Assembly: GCA_963841965.1 (NCBI GenBank)
Contig: CAWJES010000010.1
Coordinates: 124,001-188,000, forward strand
Reading direction: 5' to 3'
DNA: 64,000 nt
DNA from: Palsa-459 sp963841965
GTDB taxonomy: Bacteria; Actinomycetota; Acidimicrobiia; Acidimicrobiales; RAAP-2
Below are positions 34,818-45,008 of this stretch, in pieces. The notes under the pieces were generated by a model. That model was not told the DNA's origin and ran no database searches. It saw only the letters and a program-made list of their open reading frames with translations. Numbering within the stretch: position 1 is the stretch's first letter; every line of letters begins with the position of its first letter. A program made the translations under genes and the position numbers.

Positions 34818-35846
34818 GTGGCAACGGTCGCCGTCGTGTCCTTCCGCCTCGGCATGTCCGATGGCGTGTCCGTGGAGACCGACAAGTGGACCGCCGCGAT
34901 CCGCGCCCTCGGCCACGATGTCTCGACGGTCGCGGGCGAGGGGCCGGTCGACACGGTCGTGCGCGGGCTCGAGATCGGCGCCACATCGCCCCCGGACCCC
35001 GACGAGCTCACCGAGGCCATCGGCGACGCCGACGCAGTCGTCGTCGAGAACGTCTGCTCCCTGCCGCTCAACGTCCCGGCGAGCGACGCCATCGCGTCGA
35101 TCCTGCGGGGCAGGCCCGCGGTGCTGCACCACCACGACCTCCCGTGGCAGCGCGCCCACCTCGCGCACATCGACGGCCCGCCGGACGACCCCTGCTGGCG
35201 GCACGTGACCATCAACGCGCTCTCGGGGCGCCAGTTGGCTGAGCGGGGCATCACGTCGGTGGAGATCACCAACCACTTCGACCTCGACCCTCCTGCTGGG
35301 AACCGGGTCGCCATGCGCGCCGCCCTGGGCGTCAGGGCGTCGGCAACCCTCGTCGTCCAGCCCATGCGCGCGATCCCGCGCAAGAACGTCGCGGCCGCGC
35401 TCCGGCTGGCTGAGCGCCTCGGCGCGATCTACTGGATCGTGGGCGGTGCGGAGGACGGCTTCGGTCCCGACCTCGACCGGCTCCTCTCGTCGGCGAGGAC
35501 CGGTGTTCGCCAGGGCCTTCCGGACGGCTTCAGCGTGTCGGACATCTACGCCGCAGCCGACGTCGTCGCGATGACGTCCACATGGGAGGGGTTCGGCAAC
35601 CCGACGATCGAGTCCGTCGCGCACCGTCGCCCCCTTGCACGCAATCGATACCCGGTCATGGACGAGATCGAGGGCCACGGGTTCCGCTTCTTCGACGTCG
35701 ACGCGGTCGGCGCACTCGAGAAGTTCATCGATCGTCCCGATGAGGAGCTGCTCGACGAGAACCTCGCGGTCGCGCGAAGCACGTACGACCTGTCGCTGCT
35801 CCCCGGGGAGCTGTCCGCCCTGTTCACCGACCTCTGGAACGCATGA
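34818..35846 (+). CDS. Glycosyltransferase, GT4-like
   Basis: Protein of 342 residues with a GT-B fold feel. The N-terminus ATVAVVSFRLGMSDGVSVE is Rossmann-like, LHHHDLPWQRAHL resembles donor/acceptor-site residues, QPMRAIPRKN begins the C-terminal domain, and WEGFGNPTIESVAHRRPL is the EX7E-type nucleotide-sugar site of GT4 enzymes. Substrate unknown. The GTG lies 8 nt after TAGCGT (34804-34809), so the transcript is probably leaderless. Divergent from gmd, suggesting a role in deoxysugar-containing surface glycans. Confidence 0.8.
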   Translation: MATVAVVSFRLGMSDGVSVETDKWTAAIRALGHDVSTVAGEGPVDTVVRGLEIGATSPPDPDELTEAIGDADAVVVENVCSLPLNVPASDAIASILRGRPAVLHHHDLPWQRAHLAHIDGPPDDPCWRHVTINALSGRQLAERGITSVEITNHFDLDPPAGNRVAMRAALGVRASATLVVQPMRAIPRKNVAAALRLAERLGAIYWIVGGAEDGFGPDLDRLLSSARTGVRQGLPDGFSVSDIYAAADVVAMTSTWEGFGNPTIESVAHRRPLARNRYPVMDEIEGHGFRFFDVDAVGALEKFIDRPDEELLDENLAVARSTYDLSLLPGELSALFTDLWNA

Positions 35847-35866
35847 ACCGATAGGCTCCCCCGATC

Positions 35867-36481
35867 ATGATGGTCGTCACCGAGACGAAGCGGCTGAAGT
35901 CCCAGGAGCGCAGGGAGCAGCTGCTCGACGTCGCGTCGCACCTCTTCTCCGAGGGCGGCTACGACGGGACCACAATGGACAGCGTCGCGCGCGCCGCCGG
36001 GGTCACGAAGCCACTCCTGTACCAGCACTTCGAGTCGAAGCACGCGCTCTACGAGGAGATCATCACGACAGCGGCGACCAAGCTGCTCGAAGCGCTTTCG
36101 GTCGCCGCTTCACCCGAGGTCGCCCCGCGCGACAAGGTGGACACCGCGTTCCGCATCTACTTCTCCATGATGGTGAGCGACGACGTGTCGTTCAGGCTCC
36201 TCCTCGCCGAACCAGCAGACGAGGACATCTCGAGGCACCTCGACGCGATCTACGACGTGCTCGTCGAGTTCGCCAATCCGCTCATCGACGCCGGGCTCGA
36301 GCCCGACCACCAGCGGCTCCTCGCCGCCACCGTCGTGGGCGCGGCGAAGGCGTCCGCGTCCTACTGGCTGGACAACTCCCACGAGGCGAGCAACGAGACG
36401 GACGAGCAGGCCGTCGACAGGATCGCGCGTCGGACCGCCCAGTTCATCTGGGGCGGGCTGCGCAGCGTCAGCCCCGACTGA
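35867..36481 (+). CDS. TetR-family transcriptional regulator
   Basis: Protein of 204 residues with a canonical N-terminal HTH: QERREQLLDVASHLFSEGGY, DSVARAAGVTKPLLYQHFESK. The C-terminal ligand domain is of the common actinobacterial type. ATG codons at 35867 and 35870 are both possible; TAGGCT at 35852-35857 lies 9 nt upstream. No obvious dedicated target beside it. The stop is 1 bp from the stop of the convergent transsulfuration gene. Confidence 0.9.
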   Translation: MMVVTETKRLKSQERREQLLDVASHLFSEGGYDGTTMDSVARAAGVTKPLLYQHFESKHALYEEIITTAATKLLEALSVAASPEVAPRDKVDTAFRIYFSMMVSDDVSFRLLLAEPADEDISRHLDAIYDVLVEFANPLIDAGLEPDHQRLLAATVVGAAKASASYWLDNSHEASNETDEQAVDRIARRTAQFIWGGLRSVSPD

Positions 36482-36482
36482 C

Positions 36483-37631
36483 TCAGCCGAGGGCGTGGCG
36501 CAGGTCGCCCAGGAGGTCGTCGATCGACTCGATCCCGACTGACAGCCGGATGAGGTCGTCGGGCACCTCCGCCTCTGAGCCCGTCGTCGAGTGGTGGGTC
36601 ATCTCGGCCGGGTGCTCGATGAGCGACTCGACGCCGCCCAGCGACTCGCCGAGGGTGAAGACCGAGGCGCGGTTGCAGACCTCGATTGCGGCGCTGGCTC
36701 CGCCGGCTACCGCGAACGACACCATCCCGCCCGCGCGGCGCATCTGGCGGCTCGCGATCTCGTGCCCGAGGTGCCCGGGGAGGCCGGGATAGAGCACGGT
36801 GGTCACCTTCGGGTGCCCGGCCAGCAGCTCGACCACCCGCTCGGCGTTGTCGCAGTGCCGTTCCATGCGCACCGCGAGGGTCCTGATCCCGCGCAGGACC
36901 AGCCAGCAGTCGAACGGCCCGGGAATCGAGCCCATCGCGTTCTGGTGGAAGGAGATTCGCTCCGCAATTGCCTCGTCCGAGGTGACCACCGCACCGCCGA
37001 CCACGTCGCTGTGCCCGCCCAGGTACTTGGTCGTCGAGTGCAGGACGACGTCGGCGCCAAGGGCGAGGGGCTGCTGGAGGTACGGCGTCGCGAAGGTGTT
37101 GTCGACCACGACGAGCGACCCTGCGTCGTGCGCGATGCGCGCGATCGCCGCGATGTCCGCGATGTGCAGGAGCGGGTTGGACGGCGTCTCGACCCAGATG
37201 AGCCGCGTGGAGCCGGGCCGCACGGCGGCGGCGACCGCTGCGGTGTCCGACAGGGTGACCGCCGTGTAGTCGAGCCCCCAGCGGGAGAGCACCTTGTCGA
37301 CGAGCCGGAAGGTGCCGCCGTAGACGTCGTTCGGCATGACGACGTGGTCTCCGGGTGCCAGGAGTGCGCGCAGCACGGTGTCGGCTGCCGCCATCCCCGA
37401 AGCGAACGCAGATCCGAAGGCGGCCCCCTCGAGCGACGCGATGCACGTCTCGAGCGCGGTGCGCGTCGGGTTGATGGTCCGCGAGTAGTCGTGGCCGCCG
37501 CGCGTCTCGCCGACGGCGTCCTGCAGGTAGGTGGACACCTGGTAGATCGGCGGGACCACCGCGCCGGTGGCGGCGTCCGCCGCCTGCCCGGCGTGGATGG
37601 CGAGCGTCTCGAACCCCTGGGCGTCAGTCAC
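36483..37631 (-). CDS. Cystathionine gamma-synthase/gamma-lyase
   Basis: PLP enzyme of the Cys/Met metabolism family, 382 residues: FETLAIHAGQ, YSRTINPTRTALE, ASGMAAADTVLRALL, DNTFATPYLQQPLALGADVVLHSTTKYLGGHSDVVGG (PLP Lys in STTKY) and SLGGVESLIEHPAEMTH. Directly downstream of cystathionine beta-synthase, so a gamma-lyase role in reverse transsulfuration (cystathionine to cysteine) is likely, but sequence alone does not separate synthase from lyase. Starts GTG, 18 bp after the cbs stop. Confidence 0.92.
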   Translation of the reverse strand: MTDAQGFETLAIHAGQAADAATGAVVPPIYQVSTYLQDAVGETRGGHDYSRTINPTRTALETCIASLEGAAFGSAFASGMAAADTVLRALLAPGDHVVMPNDVYGGTFRLVDKVLSRWGLDYTAVTLSDTAAVAAAVRPGSTRLIWVETPSNPLLHIADIAAIARIAHDAGSLVVVDNTFATPYLQQPLALGADVVLHSTTKYLGGHSDVVGGAVVTSDEAIAERISFHQNAMGSIPGPFDCWLVLRGIRTLAVRMERHCDNAERVVELLAGHPKVTTVLYPGLPGHLGHEIASRQMRRAGGMVSFAVAGGASAAIEVCNRASVFTLGESLGGVESLIEHPAEMTHHSTTGSEAEVPDDLIRLSVGIESIDDLLGDLRHALG

Positions 37632-37649
37632 CCCGCGAGGCTACCGATC

Positions 37650-39014
37650 TCACCGGACCAGGTGCCCGAGCAGGTCCTGGCGCGTGAGCACGCCGATCGG
37701 GTCGCCGTCGCGGTGCACGACGATCGCGTCGGCATCCTTGAGCGCCGCGAACGCCGACTCCAGGGGCTCGCCCGATCCGACGATCGGCAGTCCGGGTGAC
37801 ATGTGCCGCTCGACGGAGTCGGCAAGCTGGGCATCGCCGCTGAACAGCGCGTCGAGCAAGGCGCGCTCCGTCACCGAGCCGACGACCTCGGCTGCCTTCA
37901 CCGGAGGCTCAGCCTTCACGACCGGGAGCTGGGAGACCTCGAACTCGCGCAGGATGTCGATCGCGTCTCTGATCGTCTCGTTCGGGTGCGTGTGCAGGAA
38001 GCTCGGGAGCGATCCCGCCTTCTCGCTGAGCACGTCGCCGACGGTGAGCGCCCCGGGGGTCGACGCGAAGCCGTACCGAGCGAGCCACTCGTCGTTGAAC
38101 ACCTTGGACAGGTATCCGCGGCCGCCGTCCGGCAGCAGGACGACGACGACGTCGCCGGGGCCAGCCCTCCTCGCGACGTCGAGCGCCGCGACCGTGGCCA
38201 TCCCGCAGGATCCGCCGACGAGCAGCCCCTCCTCGCGGGCGAGGCGGTGGGTCATGTCGAAGGAGTCCCGGTCCGAGACCGCGATGATCTCGTCGCAGAC
38301 CGTGCGGTCGTAGGTCTCGGGCCAGATGTCCTCGCCGACCCCCTCGACCAGGTACGGCCGACCGGTGCCACCCGAGTACACGGAGCCGACCGGGTCCGCG
38401 CCGATCACCTGGACGGCCCCCTGGGAGATGTCCTTCAGGTAGCGGCCCACGCCCGAAATCGTCCCGCCCGTGCCCACGCCGGCGACGAAGTGCGTGATCG
38501 TGCCGTCGGTCTGCCGCCAGAGCTCCGGGCCGGTCGAGTGGTAGTGGGCGGCGGGGTTCTCCGGGTTCTTGTACTGGTCCGGCTTGAAACCGCCGTCGAT
38601 CTCGCGGGCGAGGCGGTCCGACACGCTGTAGTAGCTGCGCGGGTCGTCCGGCTCGACTGCGGTGGGACAGACCTCGACCTCCGCGCCGTAGGCGCGCAGG
38701 ACGGCGATCTTGTCAGCGCTCACCTTGTCGGGCACAACGAAGAGGCAGTGGTATCCACGCTGCTGGGCCACGAGCGCGAGACCGACTCCCGTGTTGCCAC
38801 TCGTCGGCTCGACGATCGTGCCGCCGGGTCGAAGATCGCCGGAGCGCTCGGCCGCATCGATCATGCGCTCTGCGATGCGGTCCTTCACCGAGCCACCCGG
38901 ATTCATGTACTCCACCTTCGCGAGGACCGTGGCCTCGATGCCCTCGGTGATCCGGTGCAGGCGCACCAGCGGGGTGTTGCCGATCAGCGCGACGATCGAG
39001 TCGGCGACCTCCAT
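37650..39014 (-). CDS. cbs: Cystathionine beta-synthase
   Basis: PLP enzyme of 454 residues condensing serine and homocysteine. Catalytic domain: IGNTPLVRLHRI, NPGGSVKDRIAERMI (PLP Lys), EPTSGNTGVGLALVAQQRGY, GVGTGGTISGVGRYLK and GGSCGMATVAALDVA. The C-terminal 130 residues form paired CBS domains that often bind adenosyl ligands. The ATG at 39014 (MEVADSIVALIGNTPL) is chosen over an upstream ATG because homologues start here. Forms a two-gene unit with the gamma-synthase/lyase. Confidence 0.94.
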   Translation of the reverse strand: MEVADSIVALIGNTPLVRLHRITEGIEATVLAKVEYMNPGGSVKDRIAERMIDAAERSGDLRPGGTIVEPTSGNTGVGLALVAQQRGYHCLFVVPDKVSADKIAVLRAYGAEVEVCPTAVEPDDPRSYYSVSDRLAREIDGGFKPDQYKNPENPAAHYHSTGPELWRQTDGTITHFVAGVGTGGTISGVGRYLKDISQGAVQVIGADPVGSVYSGGTGRPYLVEGVGEDIWPETYDRTVCDEIIAVSDRDSFDMTHRLAREEGLLVGGSCGMATVAALDVARRAGPGDVVVVLLPDGGRGYLSKVFNDEWLARYGFASTPGALTVGDVLSEKAGSLPSFLHTHPNETIRDAIDILREFEVSQLPVVKAEPPVKAAEVVGSVTERALLDALFSGDAQLADSVERHMSPGLPIVGSGEPLESAFAALKDADAIVVHRDGDPIGVLTRQDLLGHLVR

Positions 39015-39115
39015 GCCGGCATCGTAGGCGCGATGCGCCGGGTCCCCACTCGTCCACGCTCGGCACGCTCCCAGCACCGGCAGGCGACGCCGGGGATGCG
39101 CGGCCGGCCAGTCCG

Positions 39116-41576
39116 CTACAGCAGATCCTGGCGGCGCAGCCAGACGAGCGCGAACCAGCCGAACAGTGGCGGCAGGTAGGCCGTGAAGAGCCGCTGGACG
39201 AAGACGGCGGAGACCGCGATGTCCTCGGGCACGCCGACCGCCGTCAGGCCGATGATCATCCCGGCCTCGACGACGCCCATCCCACCGGGCACGGGCGAGA
39301 TCCCTCCGAGCATCGACCCGAGCGTGAGCACGATGAGGATCTGCGCGATCGAGAGGCTCGTGTCGAAGGCATGCAGCGATGCGCCGAGGGCGTAGGCGAC
39401 GGCCATTTGCGCGATGAGCGCACCGCCGAACAATTCGAAGAGCTTGGCGGGGCGACCGGCCAGCACCACGAGGTGGTCACGGATCTCCTTGGTCTTCGGT
39501 GCCAGCTTCTTCTTGATGATCGATCGCCACCTCGGCACGAAGAGCACGACCGCGAGGGCGATCCCGACAAGGCACACGGCCGCGAGGATGAGCCAGATGA
39601 GCTTGGCGTGGTTGCCACCGGAGGGATTGTCCTTGAAGTTGAACGAGCTGAGCGCGAACGGCAGCGCGATCAGGAACAGGCCGCCCTTGACGATCCAGCT
39701 CGACGCGGACGTGAGGACGCCCGAGCTCACGGCGGTCGTCGCGTCATTGCCCTCCTTCTGGTAGAAGCGCACGCGGGCCGCGAGCACGGCGACTGTTCCC
39801 ACGGCGAGCCCGGAGAAGGCGTTCGAGAGCTCCAGGACGGTCAGCTTGAAGTACGGCAGCGTCCCGGGTATCGAGCCTTCGTCGGCGAGCGCCCCCGCCG
39901 GGTACGGAATGACCGCGAGCAGCGCCACCACAAGGACCCAGAGAAGGTTCGCCCCCTTGATCGTTGAGAAGGATGCGGCGACGTTGAGGAAGACCGCGAT
40001 CAGTGCCCACCCGCCGATCACAGTGCCGATCGCGATCACGAGCGTGGTCCCGCTGACCCGCGTCAGCTTCGCTGGCTCGGGCGCCTCGACGCCGAGCTGC
40101 TTCGCACCATCCGTGCGCAGTGTGTCGAGCAGCGCCTTCTGCTCCTTCATGGCTTCGGCGAGGGCGGAGGGCAGCGCCGCCTTCTGGAAGTAGGGCAGGC
40201 ACGCCGTCACCCGCTCGGGACCTGCCACGTCGTGGGCGATCGAGAGGGCCGGGTCGACACCCAGGGACAAGGCGCAGCAGACGATCCCCGATGCCAAGTC
40301 CCTCGACGAAAGCGCAGGCGTGGCTCCCGACGTGCCGTTCAGGAAGTCGTCGATCGCGACGGTGCCGTCCTCCCCAATGATCAGGTGGTCCTGGTCGATC
40401 GAACCGTGGGAGATGCCTTCTCTCCCGAGCGCGATAATCCCCGCGAGGAGACTCCGTGCGGTCGCGTCCGCGAGTGGGGCTCCCTTTGCCAGCACCTCGC
40501 GCAGCGTGGTCCCGGCCGGAGGTGCGGAGACGACGATGCCGTCGCGCGACGGCCCGGCTGCGCCGGCGCTCACGAGGGCGGACGCGCGCCCATCGAGTGC
40601 CTCGTTGGCTCGCAGCGTCACGTAGGCGAGGTGCTCGGCCTGCTGGAGCCTCGAGACGAGCAGCGAACGCCCGTTGTTCCGGTAGGCGATCGCCCGACCG
40701 ATCGATGCCGCGAGAGCGGCGTCGCGAGCGTCGCGACCAAAGATGCTCACCCGCAGGCGTCTGCCGGATGCCTCGATCCCGTCGAATCGTGCTGCCCCCC
40801 ATCGCTGATGGACCCTCGGGTCGAGCTCGCGCACGTCGAGTCCGAGCTCCCGGAGCATGTCTGCGACCTCGTCGACACCGGGGAGTCCCGACGGGGTGCC
40901 GGTGATGAGCCGCATCGCCGCCGCCGAACCCCACCCGATCACCAGTGACGCGAGGACGCTGAGTGGAAGGCCCCGGCCGTCGAAGACCGTTGAGACCGCA
41001 CCGAGGCCGAAGCCGAGGTAGCTCAGCCGCTGGAAGGATCTCGCCAGGTATGGCCGCGCGGCGAGCGCCACCGCGACTGCGACTGTCACGGCGGGAACGG
41101 GAATCCCCACGTTCACCTTCGGATACGCCTTCGCGAGGTCGGTGCCCGCTGTCACCCCGAGCAGGTAGCGGAACACCCCGGTGAAGACGAGCGAGATCGC
41201 GGCCGCGCCGACGACGTCGATCAGGACCTCGCGTCGCCGCGAGATCAGCGAGGTGACGACGAGAAGGAGCACAACACCGAACGTCCCGGCGAGTGCGAGG
41301 ACGGTCAGGAGCCAGGTGATGCCGATCGGAGCGGGGATCGCCAGATGGATGAGCCACTGCTGGATCCTCGCGTCGTGCCGGTAGGCGAAGACGACGATCA
41401 CAAGGGAGAAGAAGCTGAGCGCGATGCGCCAGACGTCGGACCCGAGCCGGACGCGGATGCCGTCGCCCCTGGGGCGCGAACATCGCCGACCGCCAGCCTC
41501 CCTTCAGGACCTTGACCGGTGCCGATGGAACGGACGGGAGCACCGCGTCAGCATCCTGGGACGTATCCGTCGGCAC
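39116..41576 (-). CDS. Flippase-like LPG-synthase-TM protein with degenerate kinase domain (one frameshift)
   Basis: Repaired length is about 820 residues. Order: a short N-terminus, four or so membrane helices (about residues 55-200), a cytoplasmic kinase-like segment (about 250-470) with HGSIDQDHLIIGEDGTVAIDDF, and a C-terminal LPG_synthase_TM/UPF0104 domain of about eight helices ending in the family signature GGISPVPGGMGVVEAGMI. In the kinase-like part the catalytic HGD is HGS, so it may be inactive. The frame breaks near 41470 at a G run; adding one G gives FAPQGGDGIRVRLGSDVWRI. The GTG at 41576 is the likely start. Related proteins flip or modify lipids and glycolipids. Confidence 0.75.
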
Positions 41577-41953
41577 CGGCGCGAGGCTACTTCGCGAGGA
41601 TCGGACGCCATGAGATCGCGACCGGTTCTGGAATGCTGCGCCAACCCGGCAACGCGAAGCCGACCGCACATCGGTCCGATCTCGTACGAGATGAAGATGA
41701 CGCTCCTGCGAAGGGAACGTACTGGCCGCACATTGCCACGGTGCAGGGAGTCGTGGGCAGCGCCCACACCCCATCGCAGCGATTGCGGTAGCTGGCGGGA
41801 ATTCTCGCTTCGTCCGAAGCGCTGCCGCTGGTCGACGAGCGCATGATCACGGACGCGCTCTCGCCGCGCTCGATGCTTGCACCTCTGTCCCAACCATTTC
41901 GAGATGAATGGTGGTCTGACGCCATCGATTGGCCCCAATTCGAACACCTGCCG
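41577..41953. other. Intergenic region, no gene supported
   Basis: This gap of 377 bp lies between the GT87 gene and the flippase-like gene, both on the minus strand. Short open frames exist on both strands but have no recognisable motif, repeat their neighbours' codon pattern poorly and overlap each other. It presumably holds the promoter of the flippase-like gene. A 7 bp hairpin CTGCCGC-TAT-GCGGCAG at 41948-41964 spans the GT87 stop and may be a weak terminator, although no T run follows. Confidence 0.5.
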
Positions 41954-43203
41954 CTATGCGGCAGCGGGGAGCAGGTCGACAGATCTGCTTTGGTCAGCAC
42001 GGGAGGCTCGAAGGACAGCAATCGCCAGAAAGATGAGACCGCCTAAGACGTAGAGGTTTCGCACAATGAACAGCGAAGCGGCTGGCCAGGCATGCGGCTG
42101 TCGTAAGGGAAAGAACTGGGCATCGAGATTCACACATGTGACCAAGACGAGGGCAATCGCTCCTAGTGCGAGTGGTCGGTCTCGCCGCCACTCCAGCCAA
42201 GCGACGGCCGGAAGCAGGCCGACGAACACCCAGTAGTGCAGCCAACTGACAGGCGATACGAGCACCATCGTGAGCGCAAACACGCAGAACCCTGCAAGCT
42301 CTCGAGACTGCCGGATGAGGCGTGCAGTGACCCAAACACCGCCGGCCAGCAGTGCAAGGGCAAGCGGGAGCCAGGGAAAGACACCCGGACGGAGGAAAGG
42401 CGGTCGTGACAAAAGCCCCAGCAGGGATTGGTTGTCCGGACTGCCGAGCCCGCCGTACCAATACGAGCCGTAATCCGAGGTTGCCCTGGAGTTGATCCTC
42501 CCGATGCTTTGCGGAGAGGGAAGGATGTGGAACCAGAATTCCGTCGAACCGTGAGGCCAGAGGATCCAAGCCACGATCGTCACCACCAAGAATGCGGTGA
42601 GGGCACGTGCCACTCCGGAGATCTCCCGCTTCACGAGAAGCCAGAAGATGAAGATGCCCGGAACCAACTTGATTGCGGTTGCGATGCCGATCAGGTAACC
42701 GCGGTGGCGCTTCGGGACGACGAAAAGATCCACGAAGACCATGAGTAGGAGGATCGCCCCCAGTTGCCCTTCGAGCACGACGTCGTGATATGGGTACAAC
42801 GCGAAGACGGCGAGCGGTGCGAGCACCACCGCCGAGACGAACCATGCGCGAGCGAGTGGAACCAGCATGAATCGCTCAAGTGAAAGTGCAAAGAGCATTG
42901 CAGTCGAGAACATGGTGACGATCGTGACCACGATCGCCGTCGACTTGAATCCAATCGCGTGCGAGGGAACGAAGAGGTATCCAACGATCGGCGGATAACT
43001 GAACGCCTCTCCTCGGTTGTCGTAAAGGTCACCGTGGACTAGCAGGATGTGGGCATCGTGGTACCGCTCCGCGAGATCGCTGAACGCGAAGACCTAGAAC
43101 TGAGTTTGAAGATCCACCGTTCCTCGAGGAGCAGGTGGGCGATGTACGTCCCCCACGCGAAAACGGCGACGCCGCCGATTGCCCAGAGCAGCCATGTCGG
43201 CAT
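41954..43203 (-). CDS. GT87 (DUF2029) polyprenol-phosphate-mannose mannosyltransferase-like protein (one frameshift)
   Basis: Integral membrane GT-C glycosyltransferase, repaired length about 416 residues with around ten helices. Features: an N-terminal helix MPTWLLWAIGGVAVFAWG, a first loop VFAFSDLAERYHDAHILLVHGDLYDN with the acidic residues expected of GT-C enzymes, GEAFSYPPIVGYLFVP, GQLGAILLLMVF and LLGLLSRPPF. The frame breaks near 43090 and is restored by one inserted base. A GTG at 43254 is an alternative start. Family members extend lipid-linked mannans in actinobacteria. Base composition is slightly lower in GC than its neighbours. Confidence 0.78.
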
Positions 43204-43400
43204 GGTACGAAACGGTCGCAGTCGCGGGGCATTTGATTCAGCACCTGTCGGCACGCAGTTGATCGTAACGATCGAAAGTGAGTCGACGATGAAGCACATG
43301 TCGCGCGACGGCAATCCAAAGTGCTCGTCATGGGCTCCGGGCAGCATTGGGTAACAGGAGGCGCACAGAAGTACAGTCGGCAGGTCGGAGGAAGTCGGCA

Positions 43401-43643
43401 ATGGTCGATACTGCAGAAGAACTCGCGCAGGCGGAAGCACGACTCGCCAAGGCCCAGGAAGTCCTTGACGATGTCGCAGAGGTGCTCGCCGTGGCGGAGG
43501 AGGCGCAGGCCGCCGCGGATAGTGCCCGCGAGGCCGCGGACCACGCGCACGCCGCGATTCGCAAGCTGTACGTGGTGCTTCCGGTGGTCGTCGTACTGCT
43601 TGGCGTCGCGGTCGTGTTCTTCCGGTGGCGCCGCGCCGAGTAG
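43401..43643 (+). CDS. Small coiled-coil single-span membrane protein
   Basis: Protein of 80 residues not assigned to a named family. The first 50 residues are Ala/Glu/Asp-rich heptads (ELAQAEARLAKAQEVLDDVAEVLAVAEEAQAAADSAREAADH), a probable coiled coil. One membrane helix follows (LYVVLPVVVVLLGVAVVFF) and a basic RWRRAE tail. The ATG at 43401 has a GGAGGAAG ribosome site. Divergent from the GT87 gene across about 197 bp. Confidence 0.7.
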   Translation: MVDTAEELAQAEARLAKAQEVLDDVAEVLAVAEEAQAAADSAREAADHAHAAIRKLYVVLPVVVVLLGVAVVFFRWRRAE

Positions 43644-43708
43644 CAGAGCGGACCGTCACCCCTCGCAGCTGCCTGCCACCGGCGGGCCCAGCCGGTTCTG
43701 AACTCGCG

Positions 43709-44923
43709 CTACTGGATGTGGACGCCCGAGATGGCGCGGGAGATGACGAGGCGCTGGATCTCTGAGGTCCCCTCGAAGATCGTGAAGATCTTCGAGTCGC
43801 GGTGCCAGCGCTCGACGGGGTAGTCGCGGATGTAGCCGTAGCCGCCGAGGATCTGGATCGCCTCCTCGGTCACCTTGACCGCGGTCTCGCCGGCGAACAG
43901 CTTCGACATCGAGCCCTCGCCGTTCGTGAACGGCTTGTGCGTCCCCGCCATCCACGCGGCGCGCCACACGAGCAGCCTCGCGGCGTCGACGGACATCTTC
44001 ATGTCGGCGAGCTTGAACGCGATCGCCTGGTTCTGGATGATCGGGCGGCCGAACTGGACCCGCTCCTTCGCGTAGTCCAACGCGTACTCGTACGCGGCTC
44101 GGGCGATCCCGAGCGCCTGAGCGCCGACCATGGGCCTCGTGGACTCGAAGGTCGACATGGCCGCCTGCGTCGAGGTGCGCTTGCCCTCGCGTGCACGGGC
44201 GAGCCGCTCGTCGAGCTTCTCCTTGCCGCCGAGCAGGTAGGCGCCCGGGATGCGGCAGTCTTCCAAGACAACCTCGGCGGTGTGGCTGGCACGGATCCCC
44301 ATCTTCTTGAACTTCTGACCCTGGGAGATGCCCTTGGTCCCCTCGGGGATCACGAAGCTCGCCTGTCCTCGCGAGCGCAGATCGGGATCGACAGACGCGA
44401 CGATGACGTGCAGGTTCGCGAGACCACCGTTCGTGATCCAGGTCTTGGTGCCGTTGAGGACCCACTCGTCGGTCTTCTCGTCGTAGACGGCCCTTGTCCG
44501 GAGGCTGGAGACGTCGGACCCCGCATCCGGCTCCGAGACGCCGAAGGCGGCAAGCTTGATGTCGTCGAGCGTCCCGAAGCACTGGGGGACCCACTCCATC
44601 TGCTGCTCGGGCGTGCCGTTGGACATGATCCCCGCGACGGCCAGGGTCGAGCCGAAGATCGCGAGGCAGATGCCGGCGTCACCCCAGGAAAGCTCCTCGA
44701 GCGCGATCGCGATGGAGAGCCCGGTCGGGTCGGCGAAGGTGTTGGCCATGAAGTCGACGCTGTAGAGCCCGATCTTGGCGGCCTCTTCGATGATGGGCCA
44801 CGGCGTCTCCTCGCGCTCGTCCCACTCGTGGGCCGCGGGCCGAACGACGCGCTCCGCGAACTCGTGCACCCAGTCCCTGAGGGTGATCTGATCTTCGTTC
44901 AGGTCCAGCGAGAAGTCGGACAT
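43709..44923 (-). CDS. Acyl-CoA dehydrogenase
   Basis: FAD-dependent acyl-CoA dehydrogenase of 404 residues: helical N-terminal domain, AAFGVSEPDAGSDVSSLRT (flavin-binding beta domain), WITNGGLANLHVIVA and a C-terminal domain with ERVQFGRPIIQNQAIAFKLADM, QILGGYGYIRDYPVERWHRD and the catalytic-Glu segment IFEGTSEIQRLVI. Chain length and acyl specificity are not predictable. It would pass electrons to the ETF encoded at 14351-16154. Confidence 0.94.
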   Translation of the reverse strand: MSDFSLDLNEDQITLRDWVHEFAERVVRPAAHEWDEREETPWPIIEEAAKIGLYSVDFMANTFADPTGLSIAIALEELSWGDAGICLAIFGSTLAVAGIMSNGTPEQQMEWVPQCFGTLDDIKLAAFGVSEPDAGSDVSSLRTRAVYDEKTDEWVLNGTKTWITNGGLANLHVIVASVDPDLRSRGQASFVIPEGTKGISQGQKFKKMGIRASHTAEVVLEDCRIPGAYLLGGKEKLDERLARAREGKRTSTQAAMSTFESTRPMVGAQALGIARAAYEYALDYAKERVQFGRPIIQNQAIAFKLADMKMSVDAARLLVWRAAWMAGTHKPFTNGEGSMSKLFAGETAVKVTEEAIQILGGYGYIRDYPVERWHRDSKIFTIFEGTSEIQRLVISRAISGVHIQ

Positions 44924-45008
44924 TGCTCCTCCAGGGGGTTCTGGGGTCGGTGAGAAGTCTTTACTTACCCAATGGTAATACGCCCGAAACAGCTTCGGGC
45001 ATCACGTC

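Noticed and set aside
41577..41953. Possible small genes in the intergenic gap
   Set aside because: Several frames of 70-147 codons overlap on both strands but none has a ribosome site, motif or plausible composition.
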